From positions 1-57,504 of the IMG/VR virus record IMGVR_UViG_3300027822_000014: a stretch of DNA of 57,504 nucleotides. One strand, 5' to 3'. The notes beneath the pieces were generated by a model. That model ran no database searches, was not told the DNA's origin, and saw only the letters and a program-made list of their open reading frames with translations. The first letter of the stretch is position 1. Every line of letters begins with the position of its first letter. A program made the position numbers and the translations under genes. Positions 6,320 to 14,737 of this stretch are shown one piece after another. The stretch comes from a virus.

Positions 6320-8316
6320 TGACGATCGACCCGGACAAGCGCCGGCAGGCCAGAGCGGAACGCAGGCAGACGAAGGCGCAGCCAACCCGGCGCACCTCCA
6401 CCCACGCTTCAGAGGCGTTGACGCTGGAGCCGATGCGGAATCTGGCAGCGACGGTGACGGGGCCGGAACCGATAACACCGGAACCGTTCTCGCCAACGCA
6501 GACCGAGGCCCTGACAGCGGGCCAGACAGCCTTGCCGGAGACGCCGAAAGCGACGGAGATACCGCCGACGCCGATGGCGCAACTGCCGCAGCAGATACCA
6601 CTCGACTTAGGTGATCTGACGAAGGTCATCGACGCGCTCAGCGCCGATGACCGCACTGCGCTGGTCCAGATGACCCAACAGATTCTGGCCCAGCCGTTTA
6701 TCTCCTCTGTGGGGCCGCAAACCAATGCGCTCCACTCGGAGGCAGACTTGCTGCTGTACGGTGGGGCTGCCGGCGGCGGCAAGTCAGCTCTCGAGGTCGG
6801 GTGCATGGCGCTCGAGCACCGCGAGGGCATCGTTTTCAGGCGTGAGGCGACGCAGCTCGACGGCCTGATCGAGTTCAGCCACGAGGTGCTGGGCGAGATC
6901 GGCGACTACAACAAGGTCGAGAAGCTGTGGGTGTTTGAACGCCCAGGCCAACCCACCCCGGACAAGCCGGACCCGAAGCCAGAGCGCTGCAGGCTGAAAT
7001 TTGCAGGCCTGCCGCAGGAGCTGGACTGGCGAAAGCACGCCGGTGTGGCCCGCGATTACATGGCATTCGACGAGGCCGGTGAGTTTACCCGCTCACAGGT
7101 GTTCAGCCTGCTCGCATGGCTCAGAACTACCACTGAAGGACAGCGCACCCGCGTCATTCTGGGCTCGAACCCGCCACGTGGTGGCGAGGGCGAGTGGATG
7201 ATGCAGGAGTTTGCGCCATGGTTGCAGCCGAAACACCCGTTTGCCGCCGCTCCGGGCGAGTTGAGGTGGGCGATCGTGGTCGGAAACGAGACCGAGTGGG
7301 TTGACGGGCCGGGCGTGTACGTCAGGAATGGTGAGGAATATGAAGCACTTAGCAGGACGTTCATCAAAGCCCAGCTCGACGATAATCCCTATCTACGAAA
7401 CACTCAGTATCGAGCACAGCTTCAATCGCTCCCGGAACCGCTACGATCTCAGCTTTTGTATGGCTCCTTCACGGCGGGTCGTGATGATCACGAATGGCAG
7501 GTCATCCCCAGCCACTGGATTACCCAGGCGCAGGAGCGCTGGGTGGACCGGCCCGAGGCTGGAAAACTCATGACCGCGACCGCAGCCGACATGGTGCAGG
7601 GCGGCAACGACAAGTTTCAGGTGCAGTCGAGATACGATGACTGGTTCTCGCGCTTCCTGTCGAAGAAAGGCCAGGAGATACCGGATGGGCCAACCGCGGC
7701 TGCCGAGATCGTCAAGGTCATGCGCGATCGCTGCAGGGTTGTGCTCGATGCCGGTGGCGGTTACGCTGGCGACGCACTGACACAACTAGCGCACGCTGAT
7801 ATTGACTGTTTCGCCTTTGATGGGTCACGGAGTGCATCGGGAAAATCACGCGATGGGTTGTTCACGTTTCGTAATTTCAGGGCTCAGGCCGTATGGTTGC
7901 TGCGCGAAGCGCTCGACCCGGCATTCAACTCTACGATTATGCTGCCGCCAGACCCGGAACTCTATGCGGACCTTACTGCGTATCGCTACGAGGTCAAAGG
8001 CACCCGGAAAGCCGGTGGCGAGATCACGGTGGGGCCGAAGGAAGAGATGAGGGAACGGTTGGGGCGGTCGCCTGACAAGGGCGACACCACGATCATGCTT
8101 CACGTGAGCCACTCGGGTGTGCTAAAGAGGCCGAAGGCCGCACAGGACCGCCAGTCGCGGAAACCGACGCAGCTCAAGGCGATAACATCGTCGAAGACGA
8201 AGATGGACCCCCGCGGTAAGAGGCGGAAAAAGTTCAAACGGAAGGATCACGATCATGTCGAAACTGTTCGCCCCGGACATTCCAGAGCAGGAAGATCCCG
8301 CACCTCTCCCAGATGA
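6319..8316 (+). CDS. Terminase large subunit
   Basis: The ATPase has Walker A GGAAGGGKS (about residues 149-157), a Walker B-like MAFDEAGEF (about 250-258), and coupling motif GSNPP (about 282-286). The C-terminal nuclease half begins with LDAGGGYAGD (about 476-485), an acidic RNase-H-type strand, and has further acidic residues downstream. It cuts and pumps DNA into the prohead through the portal. The first 110 or so residues are a T/P/Q-rich low-complexity extension not usual in the family; all three forward frames are open across that stretch (6018-6614). The C-terminus is a long basic tail. The start at 6319 overlaps the small-subunit stop. Confidence 0.93.
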   Translation: MTIDPDKRRQARAERRQTKAQPTRRTSTHASEALTLEPMRNLAATVTGPEPITPEPFSPTQTEALTAGQTALPETPKATEIPPTPMAQLPQQIPLDLGDLTKVIDALSADDRTALVQMTQQILAQPFISSVGPQTNALHSEADLLLYGGAAGGGKSALEVGCMALEHREGIVFRREATQLDGLIEFSHEVLGEIGDYNKVEKLWVFERPGQPTPDKPDPKPERCRLKFAGLPQELDWRKHAGVARDYMAFDEAGEFTRSQVFSLLAWLRTTTEGQRTRVILGSNPPRGGEGEWMMQEFAPWLQPKHPFAAAPGELRWAIVVGNETEWVDGPGVYVRNGEEYEALSRTFIKAQLDDNPYLRNTQYRAQLQSLPEPLRSQLLYGSFTAGRDDHEWQVIPSHWITQAQERWVDRPEAGKLMTATAADMVQGGNDKFQVQSRYDDWFSRFLSKKGQEIPDGPTAAAEIVKVMRDRCRVVLDAGGGYAGDALTQLAHADIDCFAFDGSRSASGKSRDGLFTFRNFRAQAVWLLREALDPAFNSTIMLPPDPELYADLTAYRYEVKGTRKAGGEITVGPKEEMRERLGRSPDKGDTTIMLHVSHSGVLKRPKAAQDRQSRKPTQLKAITSSKTKMDPRGKRRKKFKRKDHDHVETVRPGHSRAGRSRTSPR

Positions 8317-8449
8317 GGCGACAGCGTCAAAAGCGCGCCGGCGCCGGATTACCGCGCTGCGCACACGCCGTGGGCGTGCTTCAACCGCCCTGACGGGTGA
8401 TGGTGGCAAGGGCTTCGGTACGGAGTTTTCGCGCACGTTGCTTGGCTGA
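8255..8449 (+). CDS. Small conserved phage protein downstream of terminase
   Basis: The 64-residue protein ends in RRGRASTALTGDGGKG...SRTLLG. The RRGRAST / TLLG pattern is seen in small proteins that follow the large terminase in many podoviruses; function unknown. The first 30 residues are acidic and proline-rich, the rest basic. It starts inside the terminase 3' end (62-base overlap) with an AAGGA ribosome site 10 bases upstream. Confidence 0.75.
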   Translation: MSKLFAPDIPEQEDPAPLPDEATASKARRRRITALRTRRGRASTALTGDGGKGFGTEFSRTLLG

Positions 8450-8453
8450 GCTG

Positions 8454-8630
8454 ATGCACGGTCACTCAAGACGCGGGCCGAAGACCCCTTTCGAGCTGCC
8501 CAGCACCGGGTGCGTGATGTCTTTCGTGGCGTTGGTGATCATCTGGGTGTTCGCGGCTGCCTACATGAAGGGCGAGTTCGCGTCTGAGCCCACGGAAACG
8601 GCGATGCCGGAGCAGGAGAGCCAACAATGA
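8454..8630 (+). CDS. Small membrane protein, one helix
   Basis: I take the ATG at 8454, four bases after the preceding stop. An N-terminal basic stretch is followed by one clear transmembrane helix (about residues 21-37, MSFVALVIIWVFAAAYM) and an acidic tail. The stop overlaps the portal start as ATGA, supporting translation. No role can be assigned; small membrane proteins at this position are seen in related phages. Confidence 0.6.
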   Translation: MHGHSRRGPKTPFELPSTGCVMSFVALVIIWVFAAAYMKGEFASEPTETAMPEQESQQ

Positions 8631-10285
8631 GCCAGCAAGGCAAAGACCTCCTGTCGCTATGTGACCGGATGTTCGGGCAAAAGGAAACGTGGGACAGTCT
8701 CTGCCAGGAGATTGGCTACTTTTTTGCCCCGCACAAGGCCGACTTCACCGACGAGATTTATCTCGGCGAGGAGTTCGCCTCGCATATCACCGACCCCACG
8801 CCACTGATCATGGCGCGCGACTTAGGCGACAGTTTTGGCACCATGCTGCGCTCCGAGGAGTGGTTCAAGATCGCCGTTGACGACGATCGGATCATGAACA
8901 AGCAGGAAAACCGCGTTTTTCTGGACTATATGACCGAGGTTACCCGGTCGATGCTGTACGACAAGCGTGGTGGTTTCACCCGCATGGCCAAGGAGCACGA
9001 GCATGACTTCGCCCAGTTCGGCGGCGGGGTCTCGAGCATCAATCTGAACAAGCAATACGACGGGTTCACGTGCCGTAACTGGCACATGCGCGACACCGCC
9101 TTCAACACCAACGACGACAACGAGATCGACCGGCTGGGGCGCAAGATCAACACCACCGCACGCAACTGCGTGACGAAATTCGACGGTGCGCCGCGCGCAA
9201 AAGTGCCGCAACACTTGAAAGAAACCTACGACAACGACGCCGACGCCAAAGTAAAACTGCGACATATTGCCATACCTCGGGATATGTATTCCGAAGAGGT
9301 GCGCAACATTCCCAACGATGCCAAATTCGTGAGCGTTTACCTGTCCGATCAGGGCGAAGTCATCCAGGAACTGCCGGAAATGGAGTTCCCGTACATCGTC
9401 TCACGCTGGCGCACAGTCTCAGGCTGGGGCGCCTACCCCTTCTCGCCGGCCACAATGGCTGCTCTGCCCATGTCTCGGGGCCTCCAGACCATGATGCAGA
9501 CCTTCATCGAGGCTGGCGAGAAGCAGGTCGACCCACCGCTGATTGCTACCAGCGAGGCGATTTCTTCTCCAGTGGACATCACTTCGGGCGGCATCACGTG
9601 GGTCGATGCTGAATACGACGAGCGCATGGGAGCGCCGCTGGTGCCGCTCGAGCTGGGCAAGAACGTCAAGCTCGGCGAGGCCATGCTGATGACCTTCCAC
9701 CGCCTCATGGGCGAGGCCTTATACATTTCGAAGCTGAACATGCCGCAGGCTGCCGGCGAAGGCACTGCCTACGAGATGAGCCAGCTGATCCAGCAGAACA
9801 TCAGGCAGCTGGTGCCGATCTTCGAGCCCGCGCAGGACGAGATCGTGTACCGCTACCTTGACCGCATTGTCACCACGGCCATGCGGCTGGGGGCATATGG
9901 CCCGATCGAGAACATCCCACGCGACCTGCTGGCTCAGAACATCACCTACACCTTCAACAATCCGCTGCAGGCCGAGCGTGATCGCAAGAAAGCGGCCCAG
10001 TTCCAAGAGGCCATGGGCATCGGCAGCGCTGCGCTGCAGCTCGATCCGAGCCTCGCTACCGAGCTGAACCCGATTCAGTGGGTCAGGGACGCCATGCAGG
10101 GCATTGGAGCACCTGCAGACTGGCTGAAGCCTGAAGAAATCGCCATGCAGGAGCGCATGCAGATGGCCGCACAGCAGCAGCAGCAGCAGGAGCAGCAGCA
10201 AATGGCCCAGATGGCCGACACCCTGCAGCGTGGCGGCACCGGCGTGAACCAGATCGCGCAAGCTGAAGCGGCTGGTGCGCAATGA
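8627..10285 (+). CDS. Portal (head-to-tail connecting) protein
   Basis: The 552-residue protein fits the podovirus head-to-tail connector family. It follows the terminases and precedes scaffold and capsid, and contains the WRTVSGWGAYPFSPA stretch (about 259-273) and a helical region with EAGEKQVDPPL, typical of these proteins. It forms the dodecameric ring through which DNA is packaged and ejected. The C-terminus is glutamine-rich (a run of CAG codons near 10174-10200), which suggests a coiled barrel or disordered crown. It starts in an ATGA overlap and ends in another with the next frame. Confidence 0.92.
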   Translation: MSQQGKDLLSLCDRMFGQKETWDSLCQEIGYFFAPHKADFTDEIYLGEEFASHITDPTPLIMARDLGDSFGTMLRSEEWFKIAVDDDRIMNKQENRVFLDYMTEVTRSMLYDKRGGFTRMAKEHEHDFAQFGGGVSSINLNKQYDGFTCRNWHMRDTAFNTNDDNEIDRLGRKINTTARNCVTKFDGAPRAKVPQHLKETYDNDADAKVKLRHIAIPRDMYSEEVRNIPNDAKFVSVYLSDQGEVIQELPEMEFPYIVSRWRTVSGWGAYPFSPATMAALPMSRGLQTMMQTFIEAGEKQVDPPLIATSEAISSPVDITSGGITWVDAEYDERMGAPLVPLELGKNVKLGEAMLMTFHRLMGEALYISKLNMPQAAGEGTAYEMSQLIQQNIRQLVPIFEPAQDEIVYRYLDRIVTTAMRLGAYGPIENIPRDLLAQNITYTFNNPLQAERDRKKAAQFQEAMGIGSAALQLDPSLATELNPIQWVRDAMQGIGAPADWLKPEEIAMQERMQMAAQQQQQQEQQQMAQMADTLQRGGTGVNQIAQAEAAGAQ

Positions 10286-10470
10286 CAGTACCAACGAGAC
10301 CAGCAATACAACCCAGTTTGGTAACATCACGTGACGATGACGGCATGTGGCAAGCGGGGTGGCGGCACAGAGCATGCGGTTTGCCGCTAGACATGAAGTC
10401 GCCAACACCGTTCATCGCGGGCTGGACAGCCCGCGCCATGGCGGGGAAACGTAACTCAAATGGCCGTTGA
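10282..10470 (+). CDS. Hypothetical basic protein, 62 aa
   Basis: Short basic frame overlapping the portal stop (ATGA, 10282-10285) and the start of the Bbp19-like gene. It has a tryptophan-rich middle and a conserved-looking FIAGWTARAMAG segment near its end. The overlapping start-stop arrangement is the main argument that it is translated; no family recognised. Confidence 0.5.
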   Translation: MTVPTRPAIQPSLVTSRDDDGMWQAGWRHRACGLPLDMKSPTPFIAGWTARAMAGKRNSNGR

Positions 10471-10867
10471 CCCAGACAAAAAGCGCCCTGGCGGCGATAA
10501 TAAACCAGTGCGGGTGGCGCCGAGCCCCCGCGCTGAAGGCGCTACCACGCCCCCGAATCGGGCGTGGAAGCCGTGTGTCGTGTCCGCTGAGCCCTCTTTG
10601 AGGGATTTACCGGGAGTTTTGCACACGGCGGATGTCCGGGCTCTCCACGCCGTCGCGTGTGGCAGGGCGAACGCGGACCAACAGAAGCGTGCGATACTGG
10701 CAGTTCATAAAATCTGTCAAACGCACGACATCAGCTATCGACCCGACGATCACGGCGGGGAGCGGGATACTGTGTTTGCGGAAGGCAAGAGATTTGTCGG
10801 CCTACAGATGCAGAAGTTCATCCAGCACCAGTCGAAATTCGTCTCCGATGAAACCGAACAGGCGTAA
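10460..10867 (+). CDS. Bbp19-like phage protein
   Basis: The C-terminal half has the pattern of the BPP-1 Bbp19 family: a helix with DQQKRAILAVHKICQ, then SYRPDDHGGERDTVFAEGKR and FVGLQMQKFIQ. Family members sit between portal and scaffold genes in BPP-1-like phages; function not established. The N-terminal 50 residues are proline-rich and variable. Its start overlaps the previous frame by 11 bases and has a GGGGA site upstream. Confidence 0.7.
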   Translation: MAVDPDKKRPGGDNKPVRVAPSPRAEGATTPPNRAWKPCVVSAEPSLRDLPGVLHTADVRALHAVACGRANADQQKRAILAVHKICQTHDISYRPDDHGGERDTVFAEGKRFVGLQMQKFIQHQSKFVSDETEQA

Positions 10868-10893
10868 GCCTTTGACATTTTAGGAGATTTGTC

Positions 10894-11970
10894 ATGACTT
10901 TTCAGCTTCGACGCTGGCCATTTATGCCGGTGTATGCACCACCAGACCCACCTGCCGGTGGTGATCCTCCAGCCGGCGACCCTCCGCCCGCCGGAGATCC
11001 GCCACCTGCAGGCGATCCACCGCCCGCCGGTGACCCACCTCCAGCCGGTGACCCACCTCCAGCCGGTGACCCGCCATCTGCAGGCGACCCGCCACCAGCC
11101 GGTGACCCACCGCCCGGCGGCAGCCTACTCGATGACCCAGGAGATCCGCCCGGCCCCGGCCCTGCGGCGTTCCCGGACGACTGGCGCGAGCAGATGGCTG
11201 GCGACGACACTGCCATGCTGACGCAGCTCAAACGGGTGAAGACCCCTGCTGATCTGGCCCGGCGTGTCGTGGACCTTCAGGCCAAAATATCCAAGGGTGT
11301 CAAGCCTTTGGTGGTGGATGCTGAGAGTTCGGATGAAGATGTGGCCGCATATCGCGAGGCCGTCGATATCCCTGATGAGGTCACAGACTACCGTGAAAAC
11401 ATCAACTTCTCTGAGACCGTTCAGCCGACAGAGCGTGATACCGCCCTGCTGGAATCGTTCACTCAGACGACGCACGACTTCAACATTCCGGCAGAGCAGG
11501 CCCAAGGCATGCTCAACTGGTATGAAGAGACCGTCGAAGCCCAACAGCAAGATCGTGCTGAAGGCGCTGTCAGAGCCCGTGCCGAAACTGCGGATACCCT
11601 GCGTGGTGAATGGGGCGGCGAGTATGCCGGCAATGTCAACGCCGTGAAAACATTTCTCGATTCCCAGCTGGGAGAAGAGGGCGCCACCGGTCTGGTGCAG
11701 AAGCAGTTCACGGACGGGACATTCCTGGGTGACAATGTGCATTTCCTGCGCATGATGGCTCAAGTCGCCACCGACACTCTCGGTCCGAACGCCATCTTCT
11801 CAGGAGACACGCAGCAAATGAGCACTGATCTCAACGCCCGTAAGGACGAATTGCTGAAGCTGCGTGGCGGTGACAAGGACCAGCAGGCCGAATACAAATC
11901 GGACAAAGTCCAATCCGAACTCACCGAGATTTACGCCAAGCTCGATCGTCTGAAGCAGCGAGAGGCTTGA
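10894..11970 (+). CDS. Scaffolding protein with proline-rich tandem repeat
   Basis: Position between the Bbp19-like gene and the capsid, an acidic composition, and a long helical C-terminal half ending in a short basic patch all fit a podovirus capsid assembly scaffold. Residues about 16-73 are a tandem repeat of DPPPAG/DPPSAG units, which is unusual. The following block (PDDWREQMAGDD then LKRVKTPADLARRVVDLQ) is the typical scaffold N-terminal domain. The start has a strong AGGAGA site. Confidence 0.8.
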   Translation: MTFQLRRWPFMPVYAPPDPPAGGDPPAGDPPPAGDPPPAGDPPPAGDPPPAGDPPPAGDPPSAGDPPPAGDPPPGGSLLDDPGDPPGPGPAAFPDDWREQMAGDDTAMLTQLKRVKTPADLARRVVDLQAKISKGVKPLVVDAESSDEDVAAYREAVDIPDEVTDYRENINFSETVQPTERDTALLESFTQTTHDFNIPAEQAQGMLNWYEETVEAQQQDRAEGAVRARAETADTLRGEWGGEYAGNVNAVKTFLDSQLGEEGATGLVQKQFTDGTFLGDNVHFLRMMAQVATDTLGPNAIFSGDTQQMSTDLNARKDELLKLRGGDKDQQAEYKSDKVQSELTEIYAKLDRLKQREA

Positions 11971-11982
11971 CATAAATCAAGG

Positions 11983-12025
11983 ACGGGGGTTACATTTGTC
12001 ACTGCATCGTGACGAAGACCCCCGT
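11983..12025 (+). other. Nested hairpin between scaffold and capsid genes
   Basis: Outer stem ACGGGGGT (11983-11990) pairs perfectly with ACCCCCGT (12018-12025), and inside it GTCAC/GTGAC (11998-12002, 12009-12013) forms an inner stem. No T-tract follows. It may stabilise the capsid mRNA or serve as a processing site. Confidence 0.6.
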
Positions 12026-12182
12026 TCACACGGCCCTTTCGTCACCCCGAACTTGATACGCAGACCAGCGTTGCCCAGACTTACAGCGGCAGAGCCCCGG
12101 AATACCGGACCCCCTCAGAGCAGCTGTCCCGTCTGATTCCCAATGAGCGTTTTCGTGAACGTTAACCTATTGGGAGAGCATA

Positions 12183-13019
12183 ATGGCTTACCAAATCACT
12201 AGGGAACAGTACCGCGATGAATGGATCGTGGCGTTCCAGCGTGGTGAAACAGCCTTGCGTCATGTCACCACTCCCGAGATGATCATTCAGGGCAACCAAG
12301 CGGTCTTCCCGATCCAAGGTGCCTCGAATGGTGCGACATCTCGCGGTGTGAACGGCCTGATCCCGTCAGACAATCCGACGGATACGCAGGTTACGATTCC
12401 TCTCGAGGAACGTCACCGCAAGGAAACCCAGACGGGTTTCAATATCTTCACCGCTCACGGTAATCTGCGTGAGGCTATGCAAAACCGCGGCGCACTCGCC
12501 CTGGCTCGTGAAGTGGACGACAAGATCATCGCTGATGCTCTGCAGTCTGCCACCAACGAGTACAACGGTGGTGCCGCTATCACGGTCACGTATAACCACA
12601 TTCAGACCATCATGGCTGAGCTGCTTGAAAACAACGTTTTCGCCATGGACCAGCTCTGCTTTGTCTGGACCCCAATGGCATGGGCTCGCCTGTTGACGTT
12701 TTCCGAGTGGACCAGCTCTGACTACGTCCAGGACAAGTTCCTGCTCGGCGGAGCCACCCAGCAGCCTCGTATGTGGAACGGTGCAATGCACATGGTTCAC
12801 ACCGGCCTGCCGAATATCGGCCTTGCTACTGCAGAAAGCTTCGTTTTTGCGAAGTCGTCCGTGGGTTATTGCATGAACACTGGTGGCATCGACGTCGCGA
12901 TCGGTTATGATGAAGAGGACGACTACAGCTTCGCCCGCCATACTATTTTCCATGGCTCGGAAGTGCTGCAGCAGGCCGGTATCATCAAAATCGTCCACGA
13001 CGACACCGCGGCCATTTAA
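12183..13019 (+). CDS. Major capsid protein
   Basis: The 278-residue protein sits directly after the scaffold and has the features of a HK97-fold podovirus coat protein: an early RDEWIVAFQRGETALRHV segment, a helix with NLREAMQNRGALALAREVDDKIIADAL (spine-helix-like), and a C-terminal strand region near DVAIGYDEED. Length is on the short side for the BPP-1-like group. It has a GGGAGAGC ribosome site. The 210 bases before it contain a hairpin and a protein-like frame without a start codon (see findings). Confidence 0.88.
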   Translation: MAYQITREQYRDEWIVAFQRGETALRHVTTPEMIIQGNQAVFPIQGASNGATSRGVNGLIPSDNPTDTQVTIPLEERHRKETQTGFNIFTAHGNLREAMQNRGALALAREVDDKIIADALQSATNEYNGGAAITVTYNHIQTIMAELLENNVFAMDQLCFVWTPMAWARLLTFSEWTSSDYVQDKFLLGGATQQPRMWNGAMHMVHTGLPNIGLATAESFVFAKSSVGYCMNTGGIDVAIGYDEEDDYSFARHTIFHGSEVLQQAGIIKIVHDDTAAI

Positions 13020-13033
13020 CGGAGGACTGACGA

Positions 13034-13345
13034 ATGGCATATAATTCCGAAGGCCTCAGCCTTGTTAACGGCTCTCTGTCCGGTGGCGGTCCCAACCGCT
13101 GGCTGCTTCAGACTGCGGACGCCTTGACGGCGGTTCGTGTATCTGGGTACGTCTCGGACGGTGAAGCTCGCGGCATGCAGGTTGGCGACATGGTTGACGT
13201 GGTTCAGTGGACGTCGTTCACTGACCAGTACACCAAGGCCTCCCCGATCCTCGGCTACAGCACGACTATCGTGTTGTCTGTGGAATCGGACGGCTCCGTC
13301 GATCTGGCTGATGGCACAGGCTTTACGATCACTGACACCGACTAA
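13034..13345 (+). CDS. Probable head-associated protein, 103 aa
   Basis: A small beta-rich, acidic protein with no membrane segment, 14 bases after the capsid stop, with a GGAGGACTGACG site. Position and size suggest a capsid decoration or head fibre-like protein, but no family is recognised. A probable terminator (13371-13392) follows, so it closes the capsid transcription unit. Confidence 0.7.
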   Translation: MAYNSEGLSLVNGSLSGGGPNRWLLQTADALTAVRVSGYVSDGEARGMQVGDMVDVVQWTSFTDQYTKASPILGYSTTIVLSVESDGSVDLADGTGFTITDTD

Positions 13346-13370
13346 GGTGCCGGCGATCGCGACGAACCGG

Positions 13371-13392
13371 GTGCTCTGCTCTAGCAGGGCAC
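13371..13392 (+). terminator. Hairpin terminator after the capsid unit
   Basis: GTGCTCTGC-tcta-GCAGGGCAC forms a 9-base-pair stem (one G-U) with a 4-base loop. The following bases are only moderately T-rich, so it may terminate partially or protect the mRNA 3' end. Confidence 0.6.
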
Positions 13393-13426
13393 CTTCAATC
13401 ATTTGCCAATTTTAGGAGTTTGACCT

Positions 13427-13963
13427 ATGGCACGAAAAGTAATCAACCGCGTCGCAGCGGAAAAAGGTAAACTGCTTCCGGGCGGCTGCCTAAAAGAATC
13501 TGACTATCTGGTTCGCCGGTTCACGGCGAAAGTACCAGTCACCCACACCCTCAAGGATATTGAAGCGCCGAACTACTTCCAGTTCTACGCCGACACCCTG
13601 GCCAAGGCCCGCGGTTTCGGTCCTGTGAAACTCGAGGTGATCTCGGATGACTGCTCGCTCCATGCGGAATATCTGGTCCTCGAGGCCACGCGCGGTGGCG
13701 TGAGGCTGCGTCGGATCACAGTGCACTACGACGCCAGCCAAATCCCTGAAGCCCCTGAAGGGTCGCTTCAGGATACGACAGGCAATGACCTCGAGTTCAC
13801 TAAAAACTGGTCAGCGAAGGAAAAAAACCGCATATTGCAGCACGGCAAGGTTGTCTTGCAGAATATCCAATCAAAGGATATGTGCGACGAAATCCTTGAT
13901 CGGCTCAACGCCGGCACGCTTGATCTGGACGACGTAGCGACGGAATACAGCGTGTCTGCCTGA
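13427..13963 (+). CDS. Conserved structural-region protein, 178 aa
   Basis: I do not recognise a named family. The protein is mixed alpha/beta, without signal or membrane helix, and lies between capsid and tail adaptor genes, where podoviruses keep head-completion proteins. An AGGAG site lies 9 bases before ATG 13427. Ends NAGTLDLDDVATEYSVSA. A virion role is inferred from position only. Confidence 0.7.
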   Translation: MARKVINRVAAEKGKLLPGGCLKESDYLVRRFTAKVPVTHTLKDIEAPNYFQFYADTLAKARGFGPVKLEVISDDCSLHAEYLVLEATRGGVRLRRITVHYDASQIPEAPEGSLQDTTGNDLEFTKNWSAKEKNRILQHGKVVLQNIQSKDMCDEILDRLNAGTLDLDDVATEYSVSA

Positions 13964-13977
13964 CAATGAGGTAGGCC

Positions 13978-14667
13978 ATGGCCACTAAACTGCAACTCTA
14001 TAACAGGGCTCTATATCACCTTGGGGAAGGCCAGATTTTTGACACCGATCCGGCTGTTGATGACACCGAACCCACGCATGTGCTTGACGAGATATGGCCG
14101 ACAGTCATCCTTGATGCGCTATCCAGATCAGATTGGAACTTTGCTACCGTCACGGCTGAGATCAGCCAATCTGGCAGCACCACTGTTATCGCCAACTATG
14201 AATACGCGTTCGATCACCCCGGTGACTGGATCAGGACGGTAGCGTTCTCGTTCGATGGTGATTTTACTGACAGTGCGGCTTACGATATTGATTCGTTCGA
14301 TGTATACGACGAACGTGGATCGTGGTTCACCAACTCCGACACGCTCTACGTCCGCTACATCACAACTGATGCTGCTGCTGATGCCGAGATCGACAGCTAT
14401 CCCCCGAGCTTCTTCGAGTTTTGCGCACTGCTGCTGGCGTACCAGAGTTGCGAACGCATTACCCAAGGCACAGACAAACAAGATGATCTCGAAGCGCGCA
14501 TGGATAAGCAGCTCTTAAAGGCCAAGTCCAACGACGCCCGAAACATGCCGAAGACGGCGATCCGTCAGGGCAAATGGTTGCGCTCGTTCCGTGGCGCCGG
14601 CTGGCGCGGCAACCGCGAAGGCACGCTGGTGGGCGGTGAGATTAACACCACCGAAGGCAACACCTGA
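13978..14667 (+). CDS. Tail tubular protein A-like adaptor
   Basis: The start (KLQLYNRALYHLGEG) and the block EIWPTVILDALSRSDWNFA are characteristic of the T7 gp11-like adaptor family (head-to-tail ring below the portal). The PPSFFEFCALLLAYQSCERIT helix (about 141-161) matches the family's central helix. At 229 residues it is slightly longer than T7 gp11. It precedes the much larger tail tubular B-like gene, the standard order. Confidence 0.85.
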   Translation: MATKLQLYNRALYHLGEGQIFDTDPAVDDTEPTHVLDEIWPTVILDALSRSDWNFATVTAEISQSGSTTVIANYEYAFDHPGDWIRTVAFSFDGDFTDSAAYDIDSFDVYDERGSWFTNSDTLYVRYITTDAAADAEIDSYPPSFFEFCALLLAYQSCERITQGTDKQDDLEARMDKQLLKAKSNDARNMPKTAIRQGKWLRSFRGAGWRGNREGTLVGGEINTTEGNT

Positions 14668-14737
14668 CAGTATCACCCTTGCGTCGTTGCGCTTTTCGGG
14701 TAGATTTGCATTCTAGCAATGTTGAGAGGATCTACTC

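Noticed and set aside
10930-11130. Short repeats resembling a CRISPR array
   Set aside because: The unit is in frame, encodes DPPPAG within the scaffold gene and has no spacers.
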